Shown: positions 17,051 to 26,244 of the stretch, piece after piece
Numbering within the stretch: position 1 is the first letter of the stretch
Layout of the letters: every line of letters begins with the position of its first letter
NCBI RefSeq assembly: GCF_024204685.1
Contig: NZ_CP100350.1
Location: forward strand, 3,374,501 to 3,438,500
Reading direction: 5' to 3'
DNA: 64,000 nt
From: Gilvimarinus sp. DA14
Lineage (GTDB): Bacteria; Pseudomonadota; Gammaproteobacteria; Pseudomonadales; Cellvibrionaceae
Notes under the pieces: generated by a model
Told to the model about the DNA's origin: nothing
The model's database searches: none
Seen by the model: only the letters and a program-made list of their open reading frames with translations
Translations under genes and position numbers: made by a program

Positions 17051-18270
17051 AGCGAGTGGTGGTGACCGGTATGGGGGCGGTGACTGCCCTTGGTAACAGC
17101 TGGGCTGAATTTCGCCGCGCCCTTGAATCCGGCACCAGCGGTATTCGCCTTATGCCCGAGTGGGCCGCTTATCGCGGCCTTAACACCCAGGTGGCCGGCC
17201 CCGTGGATCACTTTGTTATGCCTGCGCATTTTCCGCGAAAAAAAGTGCGCAGCATGGGGCGGGTGTCTCAACTGGCTGCCGTGGCCAGTGAGTCGGCACT
17301 GGCGCAGGCGGGCTTGCTGCAAAGCTCCTTACGTCACAGCGGTCGTATGGGCATTGCCTATGGTTCATCCACAGGCAGCACCGATGCTATTTGCGATTTC
17401 GCCGCTCGCCTCAGCGGGCGCGATTTAAGTGGCGTCACCGCGACCAATTACATCAAAATGATGAGCAACACTACAGCGGTTAATTTAAGTGTGTGCTTTG
17501 AGATTCAGGGGCGCAGTTATTCAACCTCTACCGCCTGTACCTCCGGCAGTCAGGCGATTGGGTACGCCTTTGAGGCAATCGCCAGCGGCAAGCAGGATAT
17601 GATGCTCGCCGGCGGCGCCGAAGAGCTCTGCCCGTCTGAGGCGGCGGTATTCGATACCTTTCGTGCCTCCAGCCGCAAAAATCACAGTCCGCAACAAACC
17701 CCCAGCCCTTTTGATGCCGAGCGCGATGGTTTGGTTATCGGCGAGGGCGCTGCTAGTTTAGTGCTGGAAGAATACGAGCACGCCAAAGCGCGAGGCGCGA
17801 TGGTGTACGGTGAAGTGATTGGTTTTGCCACTAACTGCGACGGCGGTCATGTCACTCAGCCTGATGCCGCCAGTATGGAGCAGTCCATGACTCTTGCATT
17901 GCTCGATGCGCGCTTAAGTGCTGCGGATATCGACTATGTAAATATGCATGGTACCGCCACCGAGTGGGGCGACATCGCCGAGAGTAATGCCTGCTATAAC
18001 GTCTACGGTGAACACGTACCAGTGAGCAGTATTAAGGGGCACATAGGCCACAGCCTGGGGGCCAGTGGCGCCATTGAAGCCTGGGCGTGTTTACATATGT
18101 TGGCCGATGGTGTGTTAGCTCCTACATTAAATCTGCACCACCCCGACAGCCGCTGCGCCCCTTTAAATTACTTGAAAGGTGCTTTGCACGAGCAAAAGCT
18201 GACCACCGTGGTTAGCAATAACTTTGCCTTCGGGGGGGTAAACACTTCGCTCATCTTGCGTGCGCCTTGA
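17047..18270 (+). CDS. Second ApeR-type ketosynthase, tandem duplicate
   Basis: A 407-residue ketosynthase with a complete triad: Cys164 in TACTSGSQAIGYA, NMHGTATEWGD, and KGHIGHSLGASGAIEA. It shares many blocks with the upstream ketosynthase, including FPRKKVRSMGRVS and SNNFAFGGVNTSLI at the C-terminus, which indicates an old tandem duplication. Both copies keep their catalytic residues, so they may have split roles, such as different chain lengths or starters, or form a heterodimer. This is the last gene of the APE operon; the next gene is separated by 85 bp. Confidence 0.85.
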   Translation: MKRVVVTGMGAVTALGNSWAEFRRALESGTSGIRLMPEWAAYRGLNTQVAGPVDHFVMPAHFPRKKVRSMGRVSQLAAVASESALAQAGLLQSSLRHSGRMGIAYGSSTGSTDAICDFAARLSGRDLSGVTATNYIKMMSNTTAVNLSVCFEIQGRSYSTSTACTSGSQAIGYAFEAIASGKQDMMLAGGAEELCPSEAAVFDTFRASSRKNHSPQQTPSPFDAERDGLVIGEGAASLVLEEYEHAKARGAMVYGEVIGFATNCDGGHVTQPDAASMEQSMTLALLDARLSAADIDYVNMHGTATEWGDIAESNACYNVYGEHVPVSSIKGHIGHSLGASGAIEAWACLHMLADGVLAPTLNLHHPDSRCAPLNYLKGALHEQKLTTVVSNNFAFGGVNTSLILRAP

Positions 18271-18355
18271 TTGTCAGTGTCATAATCCAAAGCTATATTT
18301 AGGTCTGTCTCAAGGCCCTTGCCTTTGTTTAACGCATTCAATAAGAGGATGTGAT

Positions 18356-19627
18356 ATGCGTTCTGCTCTACGATTTTTATTACCCGTCTTAGTGTTAACT
18401 CCCGCCGCTTTTACTTTTGCCGATGAATTGGATGATTTGCGCGATGAAGTGCTGATGACACGCGCCGAGCTGGAAATGTTGCAGGCACGCCTGGGGCTGG
18501 ATGAAGCGATAGTATCCAGCAATGACAGCTGGCGGCAAAAGTTTGAAATTTACGGCTTTGCCCAGCTCGATTACATTCAGGATTTTGAGCGTGTGCAGCC
18601 CGAGTGGGACTCCACGTTGCGGCCGTCGCGTATTCCTACGCTTGCGGGTCAATACGGCAGCGATGGCCAGGCGATATTGAGCGCACGGCAAAGTCGTTTG
18701 GGGGTCAAGGCGGATTTTCCCGCCGGTGACGACAGTATTTATACCGTTTTCGAGTTCGATATGTTCGGCGTAGGTTCTGATGAGGGGCAAACCACCATTC
18801 GCTTGCGTCACGCCTATGGTCAATGGCGCAGTTTGCTTGCCGGGCAAACCAATACCCTGTTTATGGACGGTGATTTATTTCCCAATGTGATTGATTATTG
18901 GGGGCCGGCCGGTATGGTTTATTTGCGTAATCCGCAAATTCGTTGGACGCCTCTGGAAGGGCGTAACAGTTTTGCCCTGGCCATTGAAAATCCAGGCAAT
19001 GATGTGGACGACGGCTTACTCGGCGCGGCCGGGTTTGATTTAAGCGGCAGTGAAGCCCTGCCGGATTTAACCGCCCAGTATCGTTTGCAGGATCAGTGGG
19101 GGCATCTGCAAGTTGCCGGCATATTGCGCGAGCTGAGTTACGAAGAGCAAAACACCAGCAATCACGAGCCCGATGGCAGCGACCTTGGCTATGGTATTAA
19201 TATCTCCAGCGTTTTAAATTTTGGCGACGACCATTTGCGCGCGGGTGTGGTGTACGGTGAGGGTATTGCCAGTTATATGAATGACGGCGGTATGGATATG
19301 GCGCCGGATAATCTCGATCCGACCGATTTGGCAGCGGTACCACTGTTGGGGGTAGTGGCTTATTACGAGCACGCCTGGAATGATCGCATGAGCAGTGCCG
19401 TGGGTTACAGTTTTACCGAAGTGGACAACCAAAGTTTGCAGCTGGATAGCGCGTTCAACAAAGGTGAATACGCGTCGGTAAACGTTTTGTATAGCCCGCT
19501 GGAGCAAGTGTTGTTGGGCGCTGAATATTTGTGGGGTAAGCGAACAGACTTTGGCGGCGCTAGCGGTACGGATAACCGAGTTCAGTTTTCGGTGAAATAC
19601 ACCTTTAGCAGTAAAGATTTTTTCTAA
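18356..19627 (+). CDS. DcaP-like outer-membrane porin
   Basis: A 423-residue outer-membrane beta-barrel with a signal peptide (AAFTFA cleavage region). A short coiled-coil follows (ELDDLRDEVLMTRAELEML), then a porin barrel beginning KFEIYGFAQLDYIQDF and ending in VQFSVKYTFSSKDFF with a terminal phenylalanine. The coiled coil plus barrel fits the DcaP family of trimeric porins for anionic or amino acid-like solutes. ATG 18356 follows AGAGGA. Ten bases separate it from the glutaminase gene, so the two are probably one transcript. Confidence 0.75.
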   Translation: MRSALRFLLPVLVLTPAAFTFADELDDLRDEVLMTRAELEMLQARLGLDEAIVSSNDSWRQKFEIYGFAQLDYIQDFERVQPEWDSTLRPSRIPTLAGQYGSDGQAILSARQSRLGVKADFPAGDDSIYTVFEFDMFGVGSDEGQTTIRLRHAYGQWRSLLAGQTNTLFMDGDLFPNVIDYWGPAGMVYLRNPQIRWTPLEGRNSFALAIENPGNDVDDGLLGAAGFDLSGSEALPDLTAQYRLQDQWGHLQVAGILRELSYEEQNTSNHEPDGSDLGYGINISSVLNFGDDHLRAGVVYGEGIASYMNDGGMDMAPDNLDPTDLAAVPLLGVVAYYEHAWNDRMSSAVGYSFTEVDNQSLQLDSAFNKGEYASVNVLYSPLEQVLLGAEYLWGKRTDFGGASGTDNRVQFSVKYTFSSKDFF

Positions 19628-19637
19628 GGAGTGGCGA

Positions 19638-20669
19638 ATGAAATATTTTATAGGGTTTCGTAAGGGCAGCGTAATGCTGGGGTTATTGTTAATCGGTTTA
19701 CTTAACGGTGCCCTGACAAGCGCAGCCGATTTGAGTGATAACAATATCAAGCAAGCGCTGCGCGATGCCTATCAGAAATACCGCGGCCTGGATGAAGGAG
19801 AAAACGCCGACTATATTCCCGCTCTCGCCGAGGTCGATTCGAGCATTTACGGCATTGTGCTGGTGACAGCCGGCGGCAAGGTCTACACCGAAGGGGATGT
19901 AAAATCCGAGGTGTCCATTCAATCCATTTCCAAAGTGTTTACCATGGCGTTGGTGATGGATCAGGATGGTACTCAAGAGTTAGTGCAAAATATGGGTGTG
20001 GATGCCACCGGCCAAGTGTTTAATTCGATTGTTGCGATTGAGCAGTATCAGGGGGCGGAAATGAATCCGCTGGTAAATGCCGGAGCAATCGCCACCACGG
20101 GTTTGGTCGATGGCAAAGATTACGACGAAATTTGGGGCAAAATTGCTCGCGAGTACAACGAGTTTGCCGGGCGCGAGCTTGAGGTGCTGGAGGATGTATA
20201 TCAATCCGAGGCCGCCACTAATCAGCGCAACCGGGCGATTGCCTCGTTGATGCACGCCTATGGTCATATCGACGAAAATTTTTTACGCGCTACTGATATT
20301 TATACTCGCCAGTGCTCGGTGGGGGTAAATGCCAAAGATTTAGGGGTAATGGCTGCTACACTGGCCAATGCGGGTAAAAACCCGGTGACCAATAAGCAAG
20401 TAACCTCAGCGGAAAATGTGCCGGAAATTCTTGCGGTAATGGCCACCGCCGGCTTATACGACGATGCAGGTAAATGGCTGTACAAAACCGGGTTGCCGGC
20501 AAAAAGCGGCGTGGGTGGCGGTATTATCGCCGTATCGCCGGGTAAGTTTGGTATTGCCGTTATCTCTCCCAGGCTCGATGCCGCGGGCAACAGTGTTCGC
20601 GCGCAAAAAGCCATTGCCGACATTTCCAATGCGCTGGGCGGCAACCCCTATGAGGTTACTCCTCGCTAA
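19638..20669 (+). CDS. glsA: Secreted glutaminase
   Basis: A 343-residue serine-type glutaminase with the active-site SxxK motif in VSIQSISKVF (Ser96, Lys99). NPLVNAGAIAT and SGVGGGIIAVSPGK motifs also fit the beta-lactamase-like glutaminase family. Unlike the usual cytosolic enzyme of about 310 residues, this one has an N-terminal hydrophobic signal (LGLLLIGLLNG, ALTSAA), so it probably converts glutamine to glutamate and ammonia in the periplasm. It follows the DcaP-like porin by 10 bp with a good ribosome-binding site (AAGGAG), which suggests joint uptake and use of glutamine. Confidence 0.85.
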   Translation: MKYFIGFRKGSVMLGLLLIGLLNGALTSAADLSDNNIKQALRDAYQKYRGLDEGENADYIPALAEVDSSIYGIVLVTAGGKVYTEGDVKSEVSIQSISKVFTMALVMDQDGTQELVQNMGVDATGQVFNSIVAIEQYQGAEMNPLVNAGAIATTGLVDGKDYDEIWGKIAREYNEFAGRELEVLEDVYQSEAATNQRNRAIASLMHAYGHIDENFLRATDIYTRQCSVGVNAKDLGVMAATLANAGKNPVTNKQVTSAENVPEILAVMATAGLYDDAGKWLYKTGLPAKSGVGGGIIAVSPGKFGIAVISPRLDAAGNSVRAQKAIADISNALGGNPYEVTPR

Positions 20670-20687
20670 TCCCTAACTTATGGTCTT

Positions 20688-20705
20688 GGGCCGTAGACTC
20701 GGCCC
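20688..20705. terminator. Short GC hairpin after glutaminase gene
   Basis: GGGCCG (20688-20693) and CGGCCC (20700-20705) pair perfectly around a 6-nt loop. It sits 18 bp after the glutaminase stop. No thymine run follows, so termination is only likely. Confidence 0.4.
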
Positions 20706-20758
20706 ATGCTTTGCCCCCTTGCCTAGTGTAAAATCGCCGCTGCGAAAATGGGGGCACA

Positions 20759-21523
20759 ATGATCGATCAATGGTTGTTCTACGCACTCGCCGTACCGGTG
20801 GTGTTGTTAGTTGGGTTATCCAAGGGCGGTTTTGGCGGCGGTCTGGGTTCGCTGGCCGTGCCGGTGTTGTCACTGGCGGTAGACCCCCGCTTAGCGGCAG
20901 CGGTTTTACTGCCCATTCTCTGCAGCATGGATTTAGTCAGTCTGTGGAGTTTTCGCGGCCGCTGGGATAAGAAAAATCTCGCTATTATGTTTCCCTTCGC
21001 TATGCTTGGGCTGGCACTTGGCGCTGCCATGTTCACCTATATGGACGCGAATATGATTCGCTTTATGGTGGGCTTAATGGCGCTATACTTTGTTGGCCAC
21101 TATATGTGGGGCAAGCATATTTTGCAGCGTGTAGCGGTACAAGAAGCTAGCGTCACGCGCGGCGGCTTTTGGAGTACTATTGCCGGTTTTGTCAGTTATA
21201 TCGCCCACGCCGGAGGCCCCCCAATTTCTATTTACCTGCTGCCTCAACATTTACCTAAAACAATTTTTGTCGGCACCACGGTATTGTTTTTTAGCGTGGT
21301 TAACTACATCAAACTGGTGCCCTATGTCTGGACGGGGCAATTGGATACCCGCGCGTTTGTGACCTCTTTGGTGCTGCTGCCCTTGGCGCCGATAGGGGTG
21401 CGGCTTGGCGTTTGGCTCCACCACCGGGTTTCCGACCGCTGGTTTTATGGTGTTTGTTACGTACTCTTAGCCGTTGCTGGCGTAAAACTTCTCAGTGAGT
21501 CGCTGCTCGCTTGGCTGGGCTGA
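20759..21523 (+). CDS. TSUP-family (TauE/SafE-like) membrane permease
   Basis: A 254-residue integral membrane protein with about eight hydrophobic helices. The paired family motifs are GLSKGGFGGGLGSLAVP near the N-terminus and SYIAHAGGPPISIYLLP in the middle. TSUP proteins move sulfite, sulfoacetate or other organic sulfonates and anions across the inner membrane; the substrate here cannot be read. The gene stands alone between the glutaminase and the giant repeat protein. Confidence 0.85.
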   Translation: MIDQWLFYALAVPVVLLVGLSKGGFGGGLGSLAVPVLSLAVDPRLAAAVLLPILCSMDLVSLWSFRGRWDKKNLAIMFPFAMLGLALGAAMFTYMDANMIRFMVGLMALYFVGHYMWGKHILQRVAVQEASVTRGGFWSTIAGFVSYIAHAGGPPISIYLLPQHLPKTIFVGTTVLFFSVVNYIKLVPYVWTGQLDTRAFVTSLVLLPLAPIGVRLGVWLHHRVSDRWFYGVCYVLLAVAGVKLLSESLLAWLG

Positions 21524-21660
21524 TCGTCGCAGTACCTTAACCCCCCGTGCTATAGTAATTGCCTTAAGGAAAAGGTGGCTTGGCTTGCGCGGAGTTTTGT
21601 CATTGACTTTGCCAAGTACTGCTTACCTAACTTTCGTGCCAAAATAGGAATTTAAGCTCG

Positions 21661-24600
21661 ATGTCTCGCTTGGTTTCCCCCGCTGTTGTTTTGTTCTGGT
21701 CCCTGTCTCTATTACTGCTGGGTTTGCTTTCGCCTATTACTAATGCGCAAACTTTTTCTGATGCGTGCGCTAGCCCGACGTTGATTGATGAGGGGGGAGG
21801 GGCTAATTACAACTTAAATCCCGGTGATGTGCTTTTGGTACGTACTAATGGCAATCCAGGGTCAGGGATGTTCACAGGCTCAATTAATAACTTTGCTGCC
21901 GGCTCGAGTATTTGTGTTGAGAGTGGCGCGGTGTTTATGCCCAGCACTATGAACAACTCGGCGGGCGCATTATATGTGCGTGGGGAAGCGAATATTCCCA
22001 ATGTGGTGGTCAACACTGGTTTTGCCCTGAATAACGAGGGCTATACAGCGTTCAACTCCGGTATGAACATCAATGGTGAAATCACCATGACCAATCATGC
22101 GGATGCCACCTTAGCCATTGCCGGGGCTACTAATCTAAACTTTATTACCATCGATAATGCGGGCAGTCTGCAATTTCCGAGCGGACTAAATCTTAATTCG
22201 GGGACTATTCTCAACTCGGCGGATATGCGAGTTGCAGGTGCGGCGAACATTGGTGGTTCGCTGGTCAATACCGACCATCTGCAAATCGATGGGCAGATGC
22301 AGCTGAACAGCAATGGTGATATTTACAACAGTTGTCAATTTTTTGTAAATGCCAATGCGATTATCAGCTCAACTATCGATAACACTGGCCTGTTCCTCAT
22401 TCAGACTGAAGCACTGGTCGATGGTGGTGGCATTATCAGTGTCGGCCCCGAGGGCATAATGAGCTCCGATAGCCTTAGTTTAAACGGCGCAGTCAATGGC
22501 TCTGGAACGCTGCGCATCGAAGGCTATTCCATTAACCAGGGCAGCGCCGCGGGCGATGCCGGTGACCCTCTCAATGTTTACGATGCCTCGCAGTCCAATC
22601 CTCCCGATTATTTTGACGTCGATACCGGTTTTGAGAGCAACCTGGAACGCGTGGCGGTGGCGCGCCCCGACCCGAATGACCCCACGCTTGGGTGCACTGT
22701 CGACCCGCACGGTGGCAGTGCGACGGTTACCATTGTTAAAGACAGTGGCACCACCGATGGCGCTTTTGGCTTTTCCGGCGATTTGGGCGACTTTACTCTG
22801 ACCACTGCCGCAGGGTCGGCGAGCACAGTTTTTACCGATGTAGCGCCCGGCACCTACAGTGTTACCGAGCAGGACCTACCCGATTGGGTGCTGGAGTCGA
22901 TCAGCTGCAGCGACGGTTCTGCGGTAAACCTGGCAACTGGAACGGCGCAAATCGACGTTAGCAGTGGCGAGCATATTACCTGTACTTTTACCAACGAACT
23001 TCAAGAGCCACCGCCGGGTAGCATTGTTATCGCTAAGCACTCTACCGGAGCTGACGGCACCTTTAGCTTTAGTGGCGATCTGGGCAGCTTCGATTTAACC
23101 ACGGTGAATGGCAATGCCCGCCAGCTGTTCAGTGGACTCAGTGCCGGTACTTACGATGTCAGTGAAACCTTGCCTGCCGGTTGGATGCTGGATTCTATTC
23201 GCTGCAGTGGCGGCCAGCAGGTGAACTTAAGCGCCCAAGAGGTGAGCATTGATTTGCCCGCAGGCGGTGGAGTGGCCTGTGTATTTGTAAACTCAGAAAT
23301 TCCGCCCGAGCCAGGTTCGATTACTATTGTTAAAGACAGTGGCGCAGATAATGGCCTGTTTAGTTTTGCGGGCGATTTGGGTGACTTTACCCTGACGACG
23401 GACGGGGCCAGCGAATCAATTACTTTTAGCGATTTGCCCCCGGCCACTTACAGTGTCAGCGAAGTGGTTACCGCCGGTTGGACTCTGGATAACATCAGTT
23501 GTTCGAACGCCAGTGCCACCAATTTGGAAACGGCCACGGCCAGTATCGTCGTGGGCGCAGGCGAAGACGTCACCTGTACCTTTAGCAACAGCATGGACCC
23601 GCCGCCTACCGATACCATTATTATCGCCAAAATCGCCTTGGGCGGCGACGACACCTTTACTTTTAACGGTGACTTGGGCGCCGGGGTGTTCGACATGGTC
23701 ACCACCAACGGTCATGTCACCCGTGCTTTTACCGGACTGCCGGCCGGCGATTATTCGGTCAGTGAGTTGGCCTCCGATGGCTGGGCATTAGAAGATATTC
23801 GCTGCACCGGCGCTCAGGCTATTAATGTGGCCAATGCCGAGGTCACGATCAGCCTTGACGGCACCACGGCCGGGGCGGCCTGCGTATTTATCAATCGCCA
23901 GGAGCGTGGCTCAATCACTGTGGTAAAAGACAGTGGCGAACACAATGGCGTGTTCGCGTTTAGCGGCGATATGGATGACTTTACCCTGACCACTCAGGGC
24001 GGCAGTGCCTCAACGCGGTTTGATTACTTAACCCCCGGCACCTACGAGATTACCGAGGCGGTGGAGCCAGATTGGACTTTAACGGGGTTATTGTGCGACG
24101 ACGGCTCTAGCGTGGATGTAAATACCGGTACCGCCAGTATCGACCTGGCAGCGGGTGAAAATGTCACCTGTACCTACACCAACCAACTCAACCCGCCGCC
24201 GGTAGGTGCATTGGTGGTTACCAAACTGGCGCTCGGCGGCGATGCTACGTTTAGCTTCGGCGGTGATCTGGGGGCATTCGATTTGGCCACCAGTAATGGC
24301 CGCGCGCGTCAGGTGTTCACTGGTTTAGACGCGGGCGAATACACCCTCAATGAGCTGGTGCCCGAGGGTTGGGCCCTAACCCGAATTCGCTGCAGCAGCG
24401 CTCACACCAGTAATACGCAAACCGGCGCAGTGACGGTATCAGTGCCTACTGGCGCCGGCGCCGTTTGTACTTTCGTCAATCGCTTACTACCACCGGCGCC
24501 CGCTTCGATAACCGTAGTAAAAGACAGTGGCGCCAACGATAGCACCTTTGCCTTTAATGGGGATTTGGGCAGCTTTAATCTAACGACTAGCGGCGGCAGT

Positions 24601-26103
24601 GCCACCCAGGTGTTTGATTTTCTGGCGGCGGGTAGCTACACCATTAGCGAAACCCAGGTCGCCGGTTGGAGTCTGGACTCATTGAGCTGCGATGGCGACA
24701 GCAGTGTGAACGGCGCCTCGGCAACCGTTAACCTGCAGGCCGGGGAGGATGTCACCTGTACCTATGTAAACTCGCTGGATCCACCGCCCTCCGGCAGCAT
24801 TGCCATTGCCAAGATCTCGTTAGAAGGCGACGACAGTTTCAACTTTAGCGGTGATCTGGGTGCGTTTACCTTAAGCACCAACAACCATCATGCGGAACAG
24901 TTGTTTACCAACCTGGCGCCCGGTAATTACACCATTGCCGAATCGATTCCCGCCGGTTGGTCGCTCAATAATATTCGCTGTACTGGCACTCAGGCGATCG
25001 ACCTTGCAGCGGGCTCTGTCACCGTGACTTTGGACGGCTCCGGGCCGGGCGTGGCCTGCGCGTTTATCAATCGGCCGCTGCCGCCCGAGCCCGGCGCCAT
25101 TACTATTGTTAAAGAGTCGGGTTCACAGGATGGCGCGTTTGGCTTTAACGGTGATCTGGGGGATTTTTCCCTCGAGACCGAAAACGGTACGGCGCAGCGT
25201 CGGTTTGATTATCTGTTGCCCGGGGTTTACCAGGTCAGTGAGATATTGATCTCCACTTGGCGATTAAACGCGCTGAGTTGTGATAATGGCTCCAGCACAG
25301 ATTTGCTGAACGGCCGCGCTGAGATTGCTGTGGCCGCAGGCGAAGAGGTTACCTGCACCTTTACCAACGTCCGCCGTCGCATTCGCGGGGGCGTTCTGGC
25401 GCTGGGTAAAGTATCGATTGGTGGCGATGACAGTTTTAACTTTAGCGTCACCTCACCGATTAATTCGTTAACTTTAACCACCAGTGACGGCAGAGCCGCG
25501 CGGGGCTTTGGCGTACCGGGGGGCGATTACACCGTAACCGAAATACCGTCCGACGGTTGGTCGCTGCGCTCTATTCGCTGCTCGGGTAGCCACTCGATTG
25601 ATCTGGCAAACCGCTCGGCTACCATTACCATGCCAACCGACGGCAATGGGGAGGCGTGCGTGTTTCTTAATGAGCGCACTGTAGCCCCCACCGCTACCTT
25701 AATTGTGACGAATGTCGCGGTGGGCGGCGACGATAGTTTTCCGTTCAGCGGCGATCTGGGTAGCTTTGTGCTGACCACGACCGGTGGTCGCGTGTCCACC
25801 ACCTTTACCGATTTGGCGCCCGGTGATTATCAGCTCAATGAGGCCGTGCCCGACGGTTGGAATCTGCTGGGGGCCACCTGCGTCGGCGGGCCTTCTGTTT
25901 ACGATGGCGACAGTGCAGTGAGCGTAACGCTCGAGGCGGGTGATACGGTTCGCTGTGTTTTTGTGAACAACGCTGCAACTCCTCCACCACCGCCACCTGT
26001 GCCCGGCGGGCCGGCTAATTTGCCGGTTAACTCGCCCGTGGCGCTTCTTTTTCTGGTATTGATGATGCTGGGCGCTGGCACTATAGGTTTGCGCCGCCGC
26101 TAA
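21661..26103 (+). CDS. Giant secreted protein with eleven prealbumin-like repeats and C-terminal sorting tail
   Basis: A 1480-residue exported protein. Residues 1-30 are a signal peptide. Residues about 50-330 form a beta-rich, Asn/Gly-rich solenoid-like region (repeated INGEITMTN, LNLNSGTILN units). From about residue 355 to 1437 there are eleven repeats of about 98 residues, each with FxFxGDLG, a YxVxExxxxGW core and two cysteines (SC..TCTF); this resembles the SpaA/prealbumin-like fold. A proline stretch (PPPPPPVPGGP) leads to a terminal hydrophobic segment and GLRRR, like IPTL/PEP-CTERM-type sorting tails. It is probably a surface adhesin or stalk. No enzyme motif is visible. An extended -10 (TGCTATAGT, 21548-21556) is a possible promoter. 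Confidence 0.75.
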   Translation: MSRLVSPAVVLFWSLSLLLLGLLSPITNAQTFSDACASPTLIDEGGGANYNLNPGDVLLVRTNGNPGSGMFTGSINNFAAGSSICVESGAVFMPSTMNNSAGALYVRGEANIPNVVVNTGFALNNEGYTAFNSGMNINGEITMTNHADATLAIAGATNLNFITIDNAGSLQFPSGLNLNSGTILNSADMRVAGAANIGGSLVNTDHLQIDGQMQLNSNGDIYNSCQFFVNANAIISSTIDNTGLFLIQTEALVDGGGIISVGPEGIMSSDSLSLNGAVNGSGTLRIEGYSINQGSAAGDAGDPLNVYDASQSNPPDYFDVDTGFESNLERVAVARPDPNDPTLGCTVDPHGGSATVTIVKDSGTTDGAFGFSGDLGDFTLTTAAGSASTVFTDVAPGTYSVTEQDLPDWVLESISCSDGSAVNLATGTAQIDVSSGEHITCTFTNELQEPPPGSIVIAKHSTGADGTFSFSGDLGSFDLTTVNGNARQLFSGLSAGTYDVSETLPAGWMLDSIRCSGGQQVNLSAQEVSIDLPAGGGVACVFVNSEIPPEPGSITIVKDSGADNGLFSFAGDLGDFTLTTDGASESITFSDLPPATYSVSEVVTAGWTLDNISCSNASATNLETATASIVVGAGEDVTCTFSNSMDPPPTDTIIIAKIALGGDDTFTFNGDLGAGVFDMVTTNGHVTRAFTGLPAGDYSVSELASDGWALEDIRCTGAQAINVANAEVTISLDGTTAGAACVFINRQERGSITVVKDSGEHNGVFAFSGDMDDFTLTTQGGSASTRFDYLTPGTYEITEAVEPDWTLTGLLCDDGSSVDVNTGTASIDLAAGENVTCTYTNQLNPPPVGALVVTKLALGGDATFSFGGDLGAFDLATSNGRARQVFTGLDAGEYTLNELVPEGWALTRIRCSSAHTSNTQTGAVTVSVPTGAGAVCTFVNRLLPPAPASITVVKDSGANDSTFAFNGDLGSFNLTTSGGSATQVFDFLAAGSYTISETQVAGWSLDSLSCDGDSSVNGASATVNLQAGEDVTCTYVNSLDPPPSGSIAIAKISLEGDDSFNFSGDLGAFTLSTNNHHAEQLFTNLAPGNYTIAESIPAGWSLNNIRCTGTQAIDLAAGSVTVTLDGSGPGVACAFINRPLPPEPGAITIVKESGSQDGAFGFNGDLGDFSLETENGTAQRRFDYLLPGVYQVSEILISTWRLNALSCDNGSSTDLLNGRAEIAVAAGEEVTCTFTNVRRRIRGGVLALGKVSIGGDDSFNFSVTSPINSLTLTTSDGRAARGFGVPGGDYTVTEIPSDGWSLRSIRCSGSHSIDLANRSATITMPTDGNGEACVFLNERTVAPTATLIVTNVAVGGDDSFPFSGDLGSFVLTTTGGRVSTTFTDLAPGDYQLNEAVPDGWNLLGATCVGGPSVYDGDSAVSVTLEAGDTVRCVFVNNAATPPPPPPVPGGPANLPVNSPVALLFLVLMMLGAGTIGLRRR
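22723..25970 (+). repeat. Eleven tandem coding repeats of about 295 bp in alternating A/B pattern
   Basis: The eleven protein repeats alternate strictly. Odd units start SITVVKDSG or similar and have LSCxxxSS and GExVTCTFTN. Even units start xIAKxxLGGDD and have IRCxGxQ and GxxCxFxNR. The real unit of expansion was therefore a two-domain module of about 200 residues, copied about five times. The last unit is a hybrid. Confidence 0.85.
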
Positions 26104-26104
26104 G

Positions 26105-26128
26105 CCCACTGGGTTTTAACCCGGTGGG
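26105..26128 (+). terminator. Hairpin after the giant repeat gene
   Basis: CCCACTGGGTT pairs with AACCCGGTGGG (one T-G wobble), directly after the stop codon. No long thymine run follows, so a role as terminator is probable but not certain. Confidence 0.5.
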
Positions 26129-26244
26129 TGTGGTTATTGCCAACTGTTTCGCATTGCGTTCAGGTATTTGCCGGGTGCGACAATTTGTCACTGGGCGCCG
26201 GGGCCGCTTTGCCATAAATTCTCTACCCTCTTTGGGGGAGATTT

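Noticed and set aside
22095-25802. Several antisense open frames opposite the giant repeat gene
   Set aside because: They repeat because the coding repeats repeat; no ribosome-binding sites or recognisable products.
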